Position numbers and translations under genes: made by a program
The notes under the pieces: model-generated
Database searches by the model: none
Seen by the model: the letters and a program-made list of their open reading frames with translations, nothing else
Told to the model about the DNA's origin: nothing
From: Paenibacillus beijingensis
GTDB lineage: Bacteria > Bacillota > Bacilli > Paenibacillales > Paenibacillaceae
Length of the DNA stretch: 64,000 nucleotides
Direction: 5' to 3'
NCBI RefSeq assembly: GCF_000961095.1
Contig: NZ_CP011058.1
Coordinates: forward strand, 2,628,501-2,692,500
Part shown: positions 25,493-33,853 of the stretch, one piece after another
Numbering within the stretch: position 1 is the stretch's first letter
How the letters are laid out: each line of letters starts with the position of its first letter

Positions 25493-26365
25493 TCAGGCGC
25501 CCTTCCGCAGCACTTTCATGACTGCGGCGAGTTCCTCGTTTTCGAATCCTGCGTTTATCGCTTTTCTGAAGACTTCTTTGGTGAATGTTGGAAAATCGGA
25601 GTTGATCCGGGCTTCGCGAGCTTGCTTGACCCACAATTCTGCGGTTCCCATACAGGTCTTGATGGAGCTCTGAGGTTTTTCGTACGTTCCCGTCTGAATG
25701 ACTTCACCTTCGTGTTTGATCATCTGCCCGAGAACCGGTGAGATGTCGGCAATCAAGGATCCGAAAGAATCTACGCGATGGCCCTCTGATTCGAGAATGA
25801 GGGAGCCGTGAAAGAAGCCAAACATCGCACCAAATAGGGTTGAGAGCGTAGCCAAATCCCACGCAGATGCTGAACCTACCGACTCACCCATATACATCAG
25901 ATTCCCCGCAACAATTTTTAGAACCGGCTCACTCCGCCGGAACGCGATTTCTGATCCGGATGCGAAAATGGGGGTGTCAGCTCTCCCTATCTGGGGAGGT
26001 GTCGCCAAGATAGCGCCATCCAAATAATCAGCGCCCAGTTCCCGCGCCCGAGTCTCGCTGTCTCGCGCATCTTGAGGGCTGCCGGTGCTAAGCTCCACCA
26101 AAACCCGGCCTGCGAGGGCGGTAGAGACCTCTTCCGTTCCTAGAATGCTGCGTGACACTTCATAGTTGGCGACGCAGACGATGACGATGGGGCTTGCGCT
26201 CACTGCGACGGCAACACTGGGCGCAAAGACAGCTCCTTCTCTAACGAGCGGTTCAGCTTTCTCGCTTGTCCGGTTCCAGACCGTGACGCGAGATCCGTTC
26301 TGAAGCAGCGCCCGAGCTAGCGCTGAACCCATTGGTCCCAAACCGATAACTGTAACTTCATTCAT
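25493..26365 (-). CDS. NADP-dependent oxidoreductase, imine reductase / beta-hydroxyacid dehydrogenase-like
   Basis: A 290-residue enzyme from ATG 26365 with GGAGGAAAT upstream. The N-terminal Rossmann motif is VIGLGPMGSALARALL with an NRT segment (VWNRTSEKAEPL) favouring NADP. STGSPQDARD and DGAILATPPQIG mark the substrate domain entry; a Pro/Gly pattern rather than the classical catalytic Lys suggests the imine-reductase branch. It is transcribed divergently from a LysR regulator at 26524, which probably controls it. Confidence 0.87.
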   Translation of the reverse strand: MNEVTVIGLGPMGSALARALLQNGSRVTVWNRTSEKAEPLVREGAVFAPSVAVAVSASPIVIVCVANYEVSRSILGTEEVSTALAGRVLVELSTGSPQDARDSETRARELGADYLDGAILATPPQIGRADTPIFASGSEIAFRRSEPVLKIVAGNLMYMGESVGSASAWDLATLSTLFGAMFGFFHGSLILESEGHRVDSFGSLIADISPVLGQMIKHEGEVIQTGTYEKPQSSIKTCMGTAELWVKQAREARINSDFPTFTKEVFRKAINAGFENEELAAVMKVLRKGA

Positions 26366-26463
26366 GCCATTTCCTCCTTGTACTGAGTACAATTTTCTCT
26401 ACTCCTACAGAATCGGATGTCTGTCGGATAAGTTCATTGTAAGCTAGGATAGGATTGACGTAT

Positions 26464-26491
26464 AATGATTGATAATATTATCTGTATCATT
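26464..26491. promoter_or_regulatory. Probable LysR binding site in the divergent intergenic region
   Basis: GATAATATTATC (26471-26482) is a perfect 12-base palindrome, flanked by AATGAT (26464) and ATCATT (26486), giving nested dyad symmetry. It contains a T-N11-A arrangement expected for LysR proteins and lies between two divergent starts. Confidence 0.6.
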
Positions 26492-26523
26492 ATTTTTGAT
26501 GGAACTGAATGGAGAGATGAGCT

Positions 26524-27378
26524 TTGGAACTGTCCGATCTTAAAGTGTTTCTGACAATCACTGAGGAAGGGAATATCTCACGCGCAGCCGAACGGCTGGG
26601 TTATGTGCAGTCGAATGTAACCGCGCGGATCCGGAAGCTCGAAGCCGAGCTTGGGATTCCATTATTTCACAGGCATCCAAAGGGAGTTACTCTGACCGAA
26701 AAAGGAGTTACCTTTAGCGAATATGCGCATACCATTCTGAACTTATCTGCGGAAGCGGTGAAGGTGGTACAGGAGACATCTTTTCCAAGCGGCCCGCTGG
26801 TGATCGGGGTTGTGGAGACTGTAACTTGCCTTAATTTCATGAACGCTCTGGCTGAGTATCAAAGCCGGTATCCCGATGTTTCGCTTTCGATATGGACCGG
26901 CAATTCGCCGGACCTCCTTGTCAAGGTGCTTAATCATCAATTGGATGGCGCATTCGTCATTGGTGACCTGAAGTCGCCTAATTTGGTCGCCGAGAATATC
27001 CAGAACGAAGAATTAAAATTGATAACCCAACAATTTGGCGATGAATATCCGGATTTGGCAAACACGAGATGGGCGGTTTCCCCAAAAGGCTGTCCGTTCA
27101 GACATATATTGGAAGAGTGGTTGCGTAGCGAGGGGATTTCACTCGTCAATACGATTGAGATTAGCTCCTTGGAGACACTTATCAGCTGTGTGCGCTCTGG
27201 CCTTGCTGCCACTTTACTACCCGCATCCGTCTTAACCGGAGAGTATGCACAGTTTGGGGCCAACCCGATTCCCGAAAAATACAGGTACACCCAAACAAAT
27301 CTTATTCGCCGTAAAGACCGGTATGCGAGTAAAGCGTTCACAGCATTCTCCAAAATGATTCGAGAGACATTGAAATAA
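26524..27378 (+). CDS. LysR family transcriptional regulator
   Basis: A 284-residue regulator with a TTG start after GGAGAG. The N-terminal helix-turn-helix reads LKVFLTITEEGNISRAAERLGYVQSNVTARIRKLE, and the rest is the usual two-lobed effector-binding domain. It is divergent from the imine-reductase-like gene. The effector is unknown. In this family the regulator usually represses itself and activates the divergent gene on binding its ligand. Confidence 0.92.
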   Translation: MELSDLKVFLTITEEGNISRAAERLGYVQSNVTARIRKLEAELGIPLFHRHPKGVTLTEKGVTFSEYAHTILNLSAEAVKVVQETSFPSGPLVIGVVETVTCLNFMNALAEYQSRYPDVSLSIWTGNSPDLLVKVLNHQLDGAFVIGDLKSPNLVAENIQNEELKLITQQFGDEYPDLANTRWAVSPKGCPFRHILEEWLRSEGISLVNTIEISSLETLISCVRSGLAATLLPASVLTGEYAQFGANPIPEKYRYTQTNLIRRKDRYASKAFTAFSKMIRETLK

Positions 27379-27482
27379 CTTGGTTATTTCGATTCTAAAA
27401 CGATCGGGTTCGTTTCTTATACGCCCGCACCAGAGCCTTGGAAAGGTTCGGGGCGGGCGCGGATTCAAGAGACTTATCTTTA

Positions 27483-27890
27483 TTACTGCATCGCGCCGAT
27501 AATGAGCCCGGCTGCAATGTATGAAACGAGATGATACCCAATCGTGATCAGATAGAGGGGGAGCTTGGCATTTTCGAATAAGTAGTTCATGCCGATTTTA
27601 AGCGAAATGCTGACGCCGATCAGCAGCCCGACGGTTAAACCGGACACAAGCGTCGTTTTCTCGCCGATCGTGAGCAGCAGCGCCAGTACGAATGCGCCGC
27701 CCAAAGCCGTTAACGCGGTCAACACATACGTCATCGCCCCTCCGCCCGACATCTCCTCCATTTTCAGATTGCGCAGCTTTGCCCATGCATTGCCGAACAG
27801 GACGGGCGAGTACCACAGAAAACCGAGGATCATCGTCGCTGCCGTTGCAATCAGGACAGCCACATAGTTTACTTCAGACAAATTCACCAT
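27483..27890 (-). CDS. DUF1761 family membrane protein
   Basis: A 135-residue protein starting at ATG 27890, chosen because GGGGGAC lies between it and the earlier in-frame ATG at 27905. Four transmembrane segments are visible, with the family motif FLWYSPVLFGNAWAK after the first segment and a conserved C-terminal ITIGYHLVSYIAAGLIIG. DUF1761 proteins have no established function. No co-transcribed partner is evident. Confidence 0.82.
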   Translation of the reverse strand: MVNLSEVNYVAVLIATAATMILGFLWYSPVLFGNAWAKLRNLKMEEMSGGGAMTYVLTALTALGGAFVLALLLTIGEKTTLVSGLTVGLLIGVSISLKIGMNYLFENAKLPLYLITIGYHLVSYIAAGLIIGAMQ

Positions 27891-27965
27891 TCTTAAGTCC
27901 CCCATAGTTTATTTGAACCTGAGCATCAAGAACAATTTTACCGTTCGTGTCCGGGCTTTGTAAAC

Positions 27966-28003
27966 AACCCCCAGCGGCCGCGCTCGATGGCTTTCTGGGG
28001 GTT
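27966..28003 (-). terminator. Probable terminator of the nucleotidyltransferase gene
   Basis: AACCCCCAG (27966-27974) and CTGGGGGTT (27995-28003) pair perfectly. On the minus strand the stem is followed by TGTTTAC, a weak T tract. Confidence 0.65.
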
Positions 28004-28033
28004 CGGTTTATATTTTCTTTCGTTTAACATCCG

Positions 28034-28816
28034 TCAAGATGAGAGAATCGAATCCAGGTAGGCGACAGCGGCCGCTTCCGCCTCTTTGCGGAGGAGCAGC
28101 TCCGAAGACGCTTCACGCAGCTGCCGATACAGATGAACCGTTGCTTTCAATGCACGGTAACAGCTTTCACGATCAGGAAGCGGCACGGTTTCAATCAGTT
28201 CGTCGAGATGCGGCCCTGCATACTGTTCCAGCTTGCGGACGCCTCTTGGAAGCTGGCCGCTGCGGATCAAGAGCAGGGGACCGAGGACGGTGCCGCGTAT
28301 AAACGTAAGGTGGTCGATCAGCTCGAACAACTCGCCCCGGCCAAGCTTTGCCGCGCCGTAATGGACCCATACCCAAAACCGGTCCTCGATCCATTGCGGA
28401 TCCGGATATGGAAACGAGCTTGAGGTTCGTCCGATAATGTCGCTGACTACCCTTCCTTGTTCCCAAAGAATAAGCGGATCTTCGACCCGTTCTTCGAGCT
28501 CTTGAGGCATGACGAATTTCATGTCGACATGAAGCAGAGGCGGGCCGTACAAACAGATGATCAAGCGCGGTTCGCCGACGTGGTCGCCGGTAAAGGCCGA
28601 GAGCAGACCGCCCAGCTCTTGTGCAATAAGGAGCCGTTCATTCATAACAGCCTCCCGCTCCTCGGGACGATAAACGGCGACGAAGTCCAGATCGCTGAAC
28701 TCATCCATCGTGTTTGTGATCATGGAGCCGCCTGCAAGCAGAGCGACAAAGCGGCCGTCCCGGCTAAATTTTTCCTTAGCGCGATTAATGAAGTCATAAT
28801 GCGCATTCAGCGGCAT
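28034..28816 (-). CDS. Nucleotidyltransferase-domain protein (aminoglycoside adenylyltransferase-like fold)
   Basis: A 260-residue protein from ATG 28816 behind AGGGGTG. The polymerase-beta-type motif is GGSMITNTMDEFSDLDF, giving the Gly-Ser and Asp-x-Asp metal site, and a third acidic strand is likely in HVDMKF. The C-terminal half is helical. Family members adenylylate small molecules such as aminoglycosides or lincosamides, or are toxin-like MNT proteins. No HEPN partner gene is adjacent, arguing against a toxin-antitoxin pair. The substrate cannot be told. Confidence 0.78.
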   Translation of the reverse strand: MPLNAHYDFINRAKEKFSRDGRFVALLAGGSMITNTMDEFSDLDFVAVYRPEEREAVMNERLLIAQELGGLLSAFTGDHVGEPRLIICLYGPPLLHVDMKFVMPQELEERVEDPLILWEQGRVVSDIIGRTSSSFPYPDPQWIEDRFWVWVHYGAAKLGRGELFELIDHLTFIRGTVLGPLLLIRSGQLPRGVRKLEQYAGPHLDELIETVPLPDRESCYRALKATVHLYRQLREASSELLLRKEAEAAAVAYLDSILSS

Positions 28817-29029
28817 AGTAAACACCCCTATAGAATTGACCCATGCAAATGGGTATTACACCAATGTATCGCGCCGCAACTCTGCTGTCAAACGTTCTTG
28901 CTCCCCTATTCGCCGCGCCCTCTAAAGGGGCCTTAATTCCTCCAAATATTGGTCTATTCGATCTACGGTTATGGTATAATCCGATTAATTGAGGCTGCGC
29001 CCTATGGGTGTAAAGAACGGGGGATCTGG

Positions 29030-29302
29030 ATGAGCGAGGTCTACAAAAACTGTCAAAGCTGCGGAATGCCGATGTCGAGAGATGAGAAGGGCGGCGGAAC
29101 CGAAGCGGACGGCTCGAAGAGCGCGATGTATTGCAGCCACTGCTATGAGGGCGGACGCTTTACGCTGCCGGACATTACGGTGGAGCAGATGAAGGAGCGG
29201 GTGAAGGGCAAGATGGCCGAATTCGGCTTTCCGCGGTTTATCGGCGGATTGTTCACGCGCAATATTCCGAAACTGGAGCGGTGGAGCAGCAAGCAGCGGT
29301 AA
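29030..29302 (+). CDS. Putative zinc-ribbon protein
   Basis: A 90-residue protein from ATG 29030 with CGGGGGA upstream. CQSCGMPM near residue 8 and MYCSHCY near residue 34 form two Cys pairs of a zinc ribbon, followed by FTLPDITVEQMKERV. This matches the small family of 'putative zinc ribbon' proteins with an AraC-regulator-associated domain. The role is unknown. The 130 bases after it carry two copies of an accgaacgt(a/g)gt motif with no gene. Confidence 0.85.
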   Translation: MSEVYKNCQSCGMPMSRDEKGGGTEADGSKSAMYCSHCYEGGRFTLPDITVEQMKERVKGKMAEFGFPRFIGGLFTRNIPKLERWSSKQR

Positions 29303-29434
29303 TAACCGAACGTGGTGCGACAAACGGCGTTGTAACCGAACGTAGTACGGATATAGCTATGAACCGAAATGACGGCTTGGCTGGGATAAGCGGCGGCGGC
29401 AGGGCGTCGATTTAGAACGGAAGGTGGTAAATGG

Positions 29435-29959
29435 ATGGACAACGAAACGCCTTCCATTGGCAACTACGGCGATAAAGTATCGCGTTTGGTTGACGAGTAC
29501 GAGCGGCAGGTGCTGGCACTGATCGACAAGGAATACGAGCGCAAAACAACAAGAGCCGATAAGGTCGCGGACAAGGTTGCTGAATTTGGGGGAAGCTGGA
29601 CCTTTATTACGGTGTTTAGTTTATTTCTCGGTTCTTGGATGCTCATTAATACGCTTCAGCTGACGAAGATTATTCATTTTGACGAACCGCCTTTTATTCT
29701 ACTAAATTTGATTTTGTCGTTCACTGCGGCGTTTCAAGCGCCGATCATTATGATGAGCCAGAACCGGCAGGCGAAGCGGGACCGGCGAGAAGCGATTATT
29801 GACTATTCGATCAACTATAAAGCGGAATTGGAAATCGACGATATGCAGGGGCATCTGCATCGGATCGAAGACGACTTTGCCGCTTTCCGCAAAGAGGTTG
29901 CCGGCGAGATGAGCGAGATCAAGCAGCTGCTGCTTCAGCGGTCGCAAAGACGGCTGTAA
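29435..29959 (+). CDS. DUF1003 domain membrane protein
   Basis: A 174-residue protein with GGAAGGTGG before ATG. A charged N-terminal segment is followed by two transmembrane helices, one containing GSWTFITVFSLFLGSWMLINT and the other PFILLNLILSFTAAFQAPIIMMSQNRQ. It ends in a coiled-coil-like tail (IEDDFAAFRKEVAGEMSEIKQLL). This is the full DUF1003 pattern. No function is known. Confidence 0.9.
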   Translation: MDNETPSIGNYGDKVSRLVDEYERQVLALIDKEYERKTTRADKVADKVAEFGGSWTFITVFSLFLGSWMLINTLQLTKIIHFDEPPFILLNLILSFTAAFQAPIIMMSQNRQAKRDRREAIIDYSINYKAELEIDDMQGHLHRIEDDFAAFRKEVAGEMSEIKQLLLQRSQRRL

Positions 29960-30059
29960 GAAGACATCGTCGCTGCATGACAACTGTCGAACCAGAAGAA
30001 GGATGTACCGGCATGTCTATTTGATCCGAAATGCTCCGATAACGAGAAGGAGCAGAACG

Positions 30060-30298
30060 ATGCGCACTAATGACTCGTCCATCTATCGAAGCGAGAGCAA
30101 GAAAGAGAAATTTATGGCCGCATACGACAACGCGCTGGGTGATTGGCCGGTTCGTCGCGAGAGCCATCGGGTCATCTGCTGAGCGTCGAGCAGAAACGGC
30201 TGGTCCATGAGCTTGTCGTCGATTTCCTGAGCAAGCATCCGGCTGAACCGGCTGCAGCTTCTGTTGAAACAAACGAGTTGCAACTTCAGTCCAAGTGA
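30060..30298 (+). pseudogene. Alpha/beta hydrolase remnant with internal deletion
   Basis: From ATG 30060, with AAGGAG upstream, the frame reads SIYRSESKKEKFMAAYDNAL and DWPV, the usual start of alpha/beta hydrolases of the carboxylesterase/TAP type, and stops at 30180. From about 30165, in another frame, GHLLSVEQ followed by VDFLSKHP matches the C-terminal end of the same fold, with the catalytic His in GHLL, and stops at 30296-30298. About 200 core residues are missing between them. The cold shock promoter is embedded in its 3' end. Confidence 0.75.
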
Positions 30299-30386
30299 GG
30301 TATAATCGATTTATTGAGATTTTGACCTAATTCACATATTGTAGAGGGTTATAATTGAAATGGATAACCTTGTACAATGTGTGAAT
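30278..30386 (+). promoter_or_regulatory. Cold shock gene promoter and structured 5' leader
   Basis: TTGCAA (30278-30283) and TATAAT (30301-30306) with a 17-base spacer predict a transcript with a leader of about 130 bases. In it, TTCACATATTGTA (30330) and TACAATGTGTGAA (to 30386) pair with one mismatch, enclosing GGTTAT/ATAACC. Long structured leaders that refold with temperature are typical of csp mRNAs. Confidence 0.7.
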
Positions 30387-30444
30387 TTTATTTTTTGTAA
30401 AATGCCACAGGTCAATACAAACAAACTTTTTAGAGGTGATTTTC

Positions 30445-30645
30445 ATGCAAACAGGAACAGTTAAATGGTTTAACGCAGAGAAAGGCTTCGGTTTTATCGA
30501 AGTTGAAGGCGGCAACGACGTATTCGTGCATTTCAGCGCGATTGTCGGCGAAGGCTTCAAATCGTTGGACGAAGGCCAACAAGTCGAGTTTAACGTCGTA
30601 GAAGGCAACCGCGGACCGCAAGCGGAAAACGTTGTAAAACTGTAA
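30445..30645 (+). CDS. Cold shock protein (CspA/CspB family)
   Basis: A 66-residue protein from ATG 30445 with AGAGGTGAT upstream. The OB-fold RNA-binding motifs RNP1 (KGFGFIEV) and RNP2 (VFVHFSAI) are intact, after the N-terminal GTVKWFNAEKGF. It binds single-stranded RNA and DNA and acts as an RNA chaperone. Size is normal. A strong terminator follows. The next gene, a YdjO-like protein, is also of a type I recall as cold-related. Confidence 0.97.
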   Translation: MQTGTVKWFNAEKGFGFIEVEGGNDVFVHFSAIVGEGFKSLDEGQQVEFNVVEGNRGPQAENVVKL

Positions 30646-30657
30646 AGCTAGCACAAT

Positions 30658-30690
30658 GCCCCAAAAGTTGCTTTTGGGGCATTTTTTTTT
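30658..30690 (+). terminator. Rho-independent terminator of the cold shock gene
   Basis: GCCCCAAAAG and CTTTTGGGGC pair perfectly around TTG, followed by A and a run of nine or more T. Confidence 0.95.
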
Positions 30691-30723
30691 TGCTCACCAA
30701 TTCAGGAGAGAAGAGGGACATTC

Positions 30724-30936
30724 ATGTACACTTCACGCAAAAAGCCGGAAGAGGACATTCCAGAGGAAATAACAGTGATTTGGTCATGTGCGAATCCGCA
30801 GTGTAAATGTTGGATGAGGGATAATTTTTCGCTTTCCGTCCAGCCCTCATGCCCCCAATGTCAATCCGCGATGGTGAAAGGTGAAAAAAAACTGACCGTA
30901 CTTAGCAACACCAGCTACAGTCATACGAAAGTGTAA
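30724..30936 (+). CDS. ydjO: YdjO-like small zinc-finger protein
   Basis: A 70-residue protein resembling Bacillus YdjO, with an AT-start after a GGAGAGAAGAGGG tract. Cysteines are arranged as WSCANPQCKCWMR and CPQC, a likely zinc knuckle; NTSYSH near the end is also YdjO-like. Its function is not known, though its location after csp fits the cold-inducible label used for YdjO. A terminator follows at 30997. Confidence 0.85.
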   Translation: MYTSRKKPEEDIPEEITVIWSCANPQCKCWMRDNFSLSVQPSCPQCQSAMVKGEKKLTVLSNTSYSHTKV

Positions 30937-30996
30937 CGGCGGCCCGCCCGCCGAACGCTGCGAATCGCATCTTAAACAATCCCTTGAAGGAGTCAT

Positions 30997-31034
30997 AAGC
31001 CAGAACCGCTGTTTAATCGGTTCCGGCTTTTTTT
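30997..31034 (+). terminator. Rho-independent terminator
   Basis: AAGCCAGAACCG and CGGTTCCGGCTT form a stem with one internal mismatch followed by a T run. It ends the ydjO-like transcript. Confidence 0.9.
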
Positions 31035-31107
31035 ATTGGAAAAATCGAGATTGACGATATCAATTTATTGTCCGAATTTTACAGCTAGAAGTTGAAGGAG
31101 GAAGAGC

Positions 31108-31185
31108 ATGAAAGGGAATATCCCTGCCTATACGGGGAATTATAGCTTCTTTAATTCGTCGATAATGGAAAAACGCTCGCCCTAA
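31108..31185 (+). CDS. Possible small peptide of 25 residues
   Basis: An ATG at 31108 stands 5-6 bases after an excellent GAAGGAGG ribosome site and opens a short frame, MKGNIPAYTGNYSFFNSSIM and a basic end, before TAA at 31183. It matches no family I know. It may be a genuine small protein, or the surviving start of a decayed gene, since about 200 bases to the next gene contain no further coding signal. Confidence 0.35.
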   Translation: MKGNIPAYTGNYSFFNSSIMEKRSP

Positions 31186-31383
31186 CCTGCGACGTTTCCA
31201 GCGGCGCATCCGTGAAAGGTACCGTCAATCAGCGACCGCACATTTCCCGACTTCGTTCTTCCGAATGCAACGGGACGATATTTTGAGAGGCTAAGGCAGC
31301 TGTGAAAATAGACTTGCCATAAATCCCCCGCTTGCTTCCCCGAATTCCATTGCGTTAAAGTAAAGGGACGGAAGGGGAGGACA

Positions 31384-32127
31384 ATGCGAATGACGATCGA
31401 CAGTTCAAGCGGGAAAACCGCTGTTTTTTTCGATATGGACGACACGCTTTACGATCAGCTGGACCCGTTCCGGCTCGCGGTTCAGAGCTACCTGAAGAGT
31501 ACGGGGGGCGAACATGATTTCAGCGACTTCGCGGATTTGTTCAAGCGGGTCCGCGCGCACAGCGACGCGCTGTGGGACGTTTATACGGCGGGCGCGATGA
31601 CGCTCGACGAAATGCGGATTCAGCGGGTATCGCGCGCATTCGAGGAACTGGGCATTCCGATCGGCGCGGAGGAAGCGTCACTGATCCAGTACAATTACGA
31701 GACGGAGCAGGGGCGGATCCGGCTGGACGAAGGAGCGCCCGAGTATTTCAGGCTCCTGCAGCAGCGGGGCTATGTGACCGGCCTTATCACGAACGGCCCG
31801 GTGAAGCACCAGACGTTCAAGATCCGGGCGCTCGGCGTCGATGCCATTTTTCCGGAGAACCGGATATTCATTTCCGATGCCGTCGGCTATACGAAGCCCG
31901 ATCCGCGCATCTTTCAATATGTGAACGAGGTTACCGGGACGAAGCCGGAGCAGTCGTACTACGTCGGGGATTCCTGGCGAAACGATGTGGCGGGCGCAGC
32001 CGCCGCCGGCTGGAAGATGATTTGGCTTAATCGGCGCCAAGCCGCGCCTTCGCCCGAGTTCAAGCCGTACCGAATCATCGGTTCGCTGAGCGAGCTGTTT
32101 GACTTTTTTCCGGGTTCGGGGGACTGA
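31384..32127 (+). CDS. HAD family hydrolase (HAD-IA)
   Basis: A 247-residue phosphatase with GGGGAGG before ATG. Motif I is FFDMDDTLYDQ, with both Asp, motif II is LITNGP, motif III Lys lies in GYTKPDP, and motif IV is YYVGDSWRNDVAGA. A helical cap lies between I and II, so it acts on small phosphate metabolites. The substrate is unknown. It is convergent with the MocR gene; two hairpins separate them. Confidence 0.92.
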   Translation: MRMTIDSSSGKTAVFFDMDDTLYDQLDPFRLAVQSYLKSTGGEHDFSDFADLFKRVRAHSDALWDVYTAGAMTLDEMRIQRVSRAFEELGIPIGAEEASLIQYNYETEQGRIRLDEGAPEYFRLLQQRGYVTGLITNGPVKHQTFKIRALGVDAIFPENRIFISDAVGYTKPDPRIFQYVNEVTGTKPEQSYYVGDSWRNDVAGAAAAGWKMIWLNRRQAAPSPEFKPYRIIGSLSELFDFFPGSGD

Positions 32128-32157
32128 TTATAAGACAGATTGTAGGTTGAGCATTAT

Positions 32158-32277
32158 CTTATTTGTCTGATTCAAATAAGGATATCCCAGGCTGACACGA
32201 ACTAGCGGCAAACCCCCGTAAATGAAAGTAGTCTTGGCCTGTGGCTTTGTATGTTCCATACTAGAAGGTCACAGGCC
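32158..32277. terminator. Two hairpins between convergent genes
   Basis: CTTATTTG (32158-32165) with CAAATAAG (32173-32180), and GGCCTGTG (32236-32243) with CACAGGCC (32270-32277), are perfect inverted repeats. Neither has a strong T run. They probably end or process the HAD and MocR transcripts. Confidence 0.5.
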
Positions 32278-32334
32278 GAATAATTGCAATCCGCGGAAAT
32301 TCCACCCTTGTTTGTTACGGCGAATGGACACCCA

Positions 32335-33678
32335 CTACCATCTGCTCCCCCGTTTCACTTCTTCGACAATTGCCTTGACCCCCTCATCAATCTGCTCCGG
32401 CTGCGCCCGTGAAATGCTGATCCGCAAAAACTTTTCTCTTTCCAGGTAATCCGTCAAATAAAATGGTTTACCGGACACGACGCTGACTTTCCTTGCTGCA
32501 AGCCGCTTGAGGAGCCGCTCCATATTGACCGTTCGCGGCAGCTTGAACTGCATGTAAACGCCCGAATCGACGCGCGAAACTTCAATTAGCCCCGCTTCGT
32601 TGTACCGATTCACCGCTTCATTCACCGCTCGAATCCGTTCCGCGTACCGGCTGCATATTTTGTGCTTGTGCCGCTCGTACATTCCGTTTTTGATGTACAC
32701 TTCGAGCGCGGCTTGAGACAACAACGAAGTATCGTAATTTCTTTTATAGGCGTAGAATGTCTCCAGCAGCCGCTCCGGCATAACGGCGGCCCCCAGCCTC
32801 AAACCCGGGAAAATGATTTTCGAGAAGCTTTTCAAATAAATGACGTGCGAGGTTCTATTGTAAGCGTAGATGGGGTCGAAACGCCGCTCTGCACCCAAAT
32901 CGGCCATGTAATCGTCTTCCACAACGTACACGTCGTATTTGCCGGCCAAATCGGCGATCGCTTTCCTCTCTTCTGCACGATACGAGGTTCCAAGCGGATT
33001 TTGATACCTTGACATTGTATAAAAAAATTTGATTGCTCCGCTTTTGAATTTCTCTTCCAATTCCCGCAAATCAACACCTGTCGCCGTACGGGCAATTCCG
33101 GAAACCGGTATGCCTTTCGCCTCCAGAAAACGCAAATAAAGATCGTAGCTCGGCTGTTCAACCATCACCGCCCTTTTCCTGTTTGGAAACGGCATTTCCG
33201 CCAAAATTTCCAGCGCATGCTGGATACCCGAGGTGATGATGATCTGCTCCGCTTTGGTAAATACTTGATCGCCTGCCAGATGAGAAACGAGCGTTTGGCG
33301 CAGGCTCTTCAGCCCTTGCGGATCGCCGTATGTAAACAACTGATACTTGTATCTGTCGATCGCTTTGTTTAGGCAATGCTGGAAATCCAAATAAGGAAAC
33401 ACGTTCAAATCCGGCGACGCCGAAGCAAAATCTATCGTTTCGCAATCTGTGTTGTGACGCCAATCTTCTTGCTTCTCGACCACGAAAAAGCCGCTTTGGG
33501 GGATCGAATAGATTTCGTGGCGCTTCTCCAGTTCTGCGTATGCCCGTACAATCGTACTGACGCTGCATCCGTACAGCTCCGCGGCCGTGCGAACGGAAGG
33601 CAGCTTTTGGCCGGGATTGTATTTCCCATCCATGATTTTGTACTCCAGATCGGACAGAATGGAATGGTATTTTTTCAC
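32335..33678 (-). CDS. MocR/PdxR-type regulator (GntR domain fused to aminotransferase domain)
   Basis: A 447-residue fusion. Residues about 1-70 are a GntR winged helix (LEYKIMDGKYNPGQKLPSVRT), followed by a class I aminotransferase-like domain with the PLP lysine in YLKSFSKIIFPGLRLG and the PLP-ring Asp in YVVEDDYMADL. MocR proteins use PLP or PLP-amino-acid adducts as effectors to control vitamin B6 or amino acid genes. It is divergent from the EamA transporter gene at 33854, the expected target. A palindrome at 33732 lies between the two starts. Confidence 0.93.
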   Translation of the reverse strand: MKKYHSILSDLEYKIMDGKYNPGQKLPSVRTAAELYGCSVSTIVRAYAELEKRHEIYSIPQSGFFVVEKQEDWRHNTDCETIDFASASPDLNVFPYLDFQHCLNKAIDRYKYQLFTYGDPQGLKSLRQTLVSHLAGDQVFTKAEQIIITSGIQHALEILAEMPFPNRKRAVMVEQPSYDLYLRFLEAKGIPVSGIARTATGVDLRELEEKFKSGAIKFFYTMSRYQNPLGTSYRAEERKAIADLAGKYDVYVVEDDYMADLGAERRFDPIYAYNRTSHVIYLKSFSKIIFPGLRLGAAVMPERLLETFYAYKRNYDTSLLSQAALEVYIKNGMYERHKHKICSRYAERIRAVNEAVNRYNEAGLIEVSRVDSGVYMQFKLPRTVNMERLLKRLAARKVSVVSGKPFYLTDYLEREKFLRISISRAQPEQIDEGVKAIVEEVKRGSRW

Positions 33679-33731
33679 GCCGCTTCCCCCTTATACGTCT
33701 TTTCTCATCATTATACATATTTTCGCGCAAG

Positions 33732-33745
33732 CTGTATCGATACAG
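33732..33745. promoter_or_regulatory. 14-bp palindrome, candidate MocR operator
   Basis: CTGTATCGATACAG is perfectly symmetrical and lies between the divergent MocR and EamA genes, 54 bases upstream of the MocR start. MocR sites are often direct repeats, so assignment is tentative. Confidence 0.5.
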
Positions 33746-33853
33746 TTCCGACAATATGTCGTTGTTCGGACTCGCACAATGCCATACCTTTGAGGGAACG
33801 GATCAGACGTTCGCGAACATGTCGCCGATTGTTGAAGAGAGGAAGTAGCAACC

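Noticed and set aside
28034..28816. MNT/HEPN toxin-antitoxin system
   Set aside because: The protein is too long for MNT antitoxins and has no adjacent HEPN gene.
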